NCBI GenBank assembly: GCA_021805485.1
Contig: JAJZFF010000631.1
Location: forward strand, 1-5,433
DNA: 5,433 nt
Origin: Pseudomonadota bacterium
GTDB taxonomy: Bacteria; Pseudomonadota; Alphaproteobacteria; Acetobacterales; Acetobacteraceae
Reading direction: 5' to 3'
The notes beneath the pieces are model-generated. The model searched no databases. It was given only the letters and a program-made list of their open reading frames with translations, and had not been told where the DNA came from. Shown here one piece after another: positions 4,166 to 5,433 of this stretch (position 1 is the stretch's first letter; every line of letters begins with the position of its first letter). Both the position numbers and the translations under genes were made by a program.

Positions 4166-5433
4166 AGGAGCAAACGCGCGGTCTCCAGCGTATCGGCCTC
4201 GGCCGCCGGCTTGTCCTCGCGGATGCGCAGGATGCGCGGAAAGCGCAGCGCGATGCCGGATTTGTGGCGGGTGGAGCGCTGCGCCGCGTCGAACCCCACT
4301 TCCAGCACGATCGCCTTCTCCACCTCGCGCACCGGGCCGTAACTCGCGACCGTGTGGGCGCGGATCCAGCGGTCGAGCCGTTGCAGCTCGGCATCGGTAT
4401 AGCCGGAATAGGCCTTGCCGACCGGCACCAGCGCGCCCTCCGCCGTCCAGACGCCGAACGTGTAGTCGGAATAATAGGAGGAGCGCTTGCCGTGGCCGCG
4501 CTGGGCATACATCAGCACGCAGTCGAGGCTGAGCGGGTCGCGCTTCCATTTCCACCAATGGCCCTTGGGGCGGCCGGCGAGATAGGGGCTGTCGGCGCGC
4601 TTGAGCATCAGCCCCTCGATCGCGGCATCGCGGGCGCCGGCGCGCAGGGCGGCGAGATCCTCGGCCGCGGCGAAAGGGATCAGCTCCGAAAGGTCCATCC
4701 GCGCCGGGGCGGTGCGGGCGAACCAGGCTTCGAGCCGGGCGCGGCGGGCATCGAAGGGCAGGCCCCGGAGGTCGGTTTCGCCCTCGAACAGCATGTCATA
4801 CAGCCGCACGCCGACCGGGTTGGCGGCGCGGAGTTTTGCCGGAACGCTCTTGCGGTTGAGGCGCTGCTGGAGGTCGGCGAAGGGGGCGACCGCGCCGTCG
4901 CGGATGACCAGCAGCTCGCCATCGAGCACGGCGTGGAAATCCATCGCCGCGACGATTTCGGGGAAGGCGGCCGAGATGTCTTCCGCGCCGCGCGAATAGA
5001 GCCGGCTGCCGCCGGGGGTGGACACGAGCTGGACGCGGATGCCGTCCCATTTCCATTCGGCGCGATGGGCGGACCAGTCGAGTGTCGCGAGGTCGGCCGC
5101 CTCGATCGGGTGGGCCAGCATCGGCGGGCGGAAGACGGGGGCCGCACCGGGCGCGGGGCGCGGGGCGCGGCCTTCCAGCCAGTCGAACAGCGCGGTGTAG
5201 GGCGCCTCCAGCCCGTGCCAGACCTCCTCGATCTCGTCGGCCTCGACGGCGAATTGCCGGGCCAGGGCGAGTTTCGCCAACCGCAGCGAGGCGCCGACGC
5301 GCAGGCCGCCGGTGATCAGCTTGATCAGGGCGATCCGCGTCGAGACGTCGCTCGCATCGAGCCAGCCTTCGATCAGCGCCGGGATTTCGGCGCGCGGCGC
5401 CGCGCGCAGGGCGGCGACGAGATCGGGCAGGCC
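4156..5433 (-). CDS. ATP-dependent DNA ligase, PP_1105-type (N-terminus beyond window)
   Basis: The last 425 residues of a DNA ligase that seals nicks using ATP through a lysine-AMP intermediate. Visible residues are numbered from the right window edge. Residues 37-61 hold the end of the N-terminal DNA-binding domain (LITGGLRVGASLRLAKLAL). The nucleotidyltransferase domain has motif I KWDG with the adenylated Lys128 (codon at 5050-5052), motif III SRGAED (147-152), LDGEL (170-174), motif IV EGLMLKR (273-279) and motif V KWKRD (295-299). The C-terminal OB-fold carries RFPRILRIREDKP (397-409). These features suit the PP_1105-type family annotated as DNA-damage-response ATP-dependent ligase, about 530 residues long, so roughly 100 residues lie beyond 5433. 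A TTG at 5280-5278 is internal, because homology continues without a break to the edge. Family members usually sit with a DEXH helicase, an exonuclease and an endonuclease. Confidence 0.93.
   Translation of the reverse strand, partial: GLPDLVAALRAAPRAEIPALIEGWLDASDVSTRIALIKLITGGLRVGASLRLAKLALARQFAVEADEIEEVWHGLEAPYTALFDWLEGRAPRPAPGAAPVFRPPMLAHPIEAADLATLDWSAHRAEWKWDGIRVQLVSTPGGSRLYSRGAEDISAAFPEIVAAMDFHAVLDGELLVIRDGAVAPFADLQQRLNRKSVPAKLRAANPVGVRLYDMLFEGETDLRGLPFDARRARLEAWFARTAPARMDLSELIPFAAAEDLAALRAGARDAAIEGLMLKRADSPYLAGRPKGHWWKWKRDPLSLDCVLMYAQRGHGKRSSYYSDYTFGVWTAEGALVPVGKAYSGYTDAELQRLDRWIRAHTVASYGPVREVEKAIVLEVGFDAAQRSTRHKSGIALRFPRILRIREDKPAAEADTLETARLLLPG

Noticed and set aside
2421..4508. A 695-codon open frame on the minus strand, antisense to purE and purK
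   Set aside because: It runs opposite to two intact, fully recognisable genes and then through the ligase in another frame. Its composition (arginine-, alanine- and proline-rich) is typical of antisense frames in GC-rich DNA, and no motif is seen.
5278..5280. TTG as the ligase start
   Set aside because: The 51 codons upstream continue a convincing ligase DNA-binding domain without a stop to the window edge, so the gene is simply cut by the window.
1..5433. Mobile element, CRISPR, tRNA/rRNA, frameshifted genes or a novel defence system
   Set aside because: No transposase, terminal repeats, spaced direct repeats, RNA gene or broken reading frame was seen. All sizeable genes belong to known housekeeping or repair families.

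Overview
This window reads as ordinary chromosome from a GC-rich alphaproteobacterium, plausibly Rhodospirillales/Acetobacteraceae. The clade call rests on a TrcR/DUF1013 gene, a family known essentially from Alphaproteobacteria, on a pair of short DUF465 (YdcH-type) genes, and on strong G/C preference at third codon positions. The genus cannot be fixed from the sequence alone.

Layout, left to right. The first 23 bases on the minus strand may be the extreme start of another gene, possibly mobA. Next comes moaA (minus, 55-1050), the radical-SAM enzyme that opens molybdenum cofactor synthesis. A 181-bp divergent intergenic region separates it from trcR (plus, 1232-1813), a predicted cell-cycle transcription factor. 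A 109-bp hairpin-bearing gap follows, then a 55-codon DUF465 gene on the minus strand (1923-2090) that is below many gene-calling cutoffs. A 203-bp divergent region (2091-2293) carries three separate inverted repeats. It leads into a compact plus-strand operon: a second DUF465 gene (2294-2497), purE (GTG start, 2494-2988) and purK (2985-4130), each overlapping the next by 4 bases. Two adjacent hairpins separate purK from a convergent ATP-dependent DNA ligase (minus, 4156 to beyond 5433), which lacks its N-terminus here.

How the genes work together. PurK carboxylates AIR to N5-CAIR using ATP and bicarbonate, and PurE rearranges N5-CAIR to CAIR, so the purEK unit supplies one step pair of purine synthesis. 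The DUF465 protein encoded ahead of it is translationally linked but has no known role in that pathway. The ligase belongs to the PP_1105-type family that usually accompanies a helicase, an exonuclease and an endonuclease in a DNA-damage cassette, which would lie beyond the right edge. MoaA and TrcR are unrelated in function and share only a divergent promoter region.

I found no mobile element, CRISPR array, rRNA, tRNA or broken gene, and no clearly novel multi-gene system. The most interesting part is the divergent DUF465 control region: an AT-rich 7-bp-arm palindrome, a 14-bp hairpin placed almost exactly at a predicted transcription start, and a local cluster of GANTC (CcrM-type) sites.
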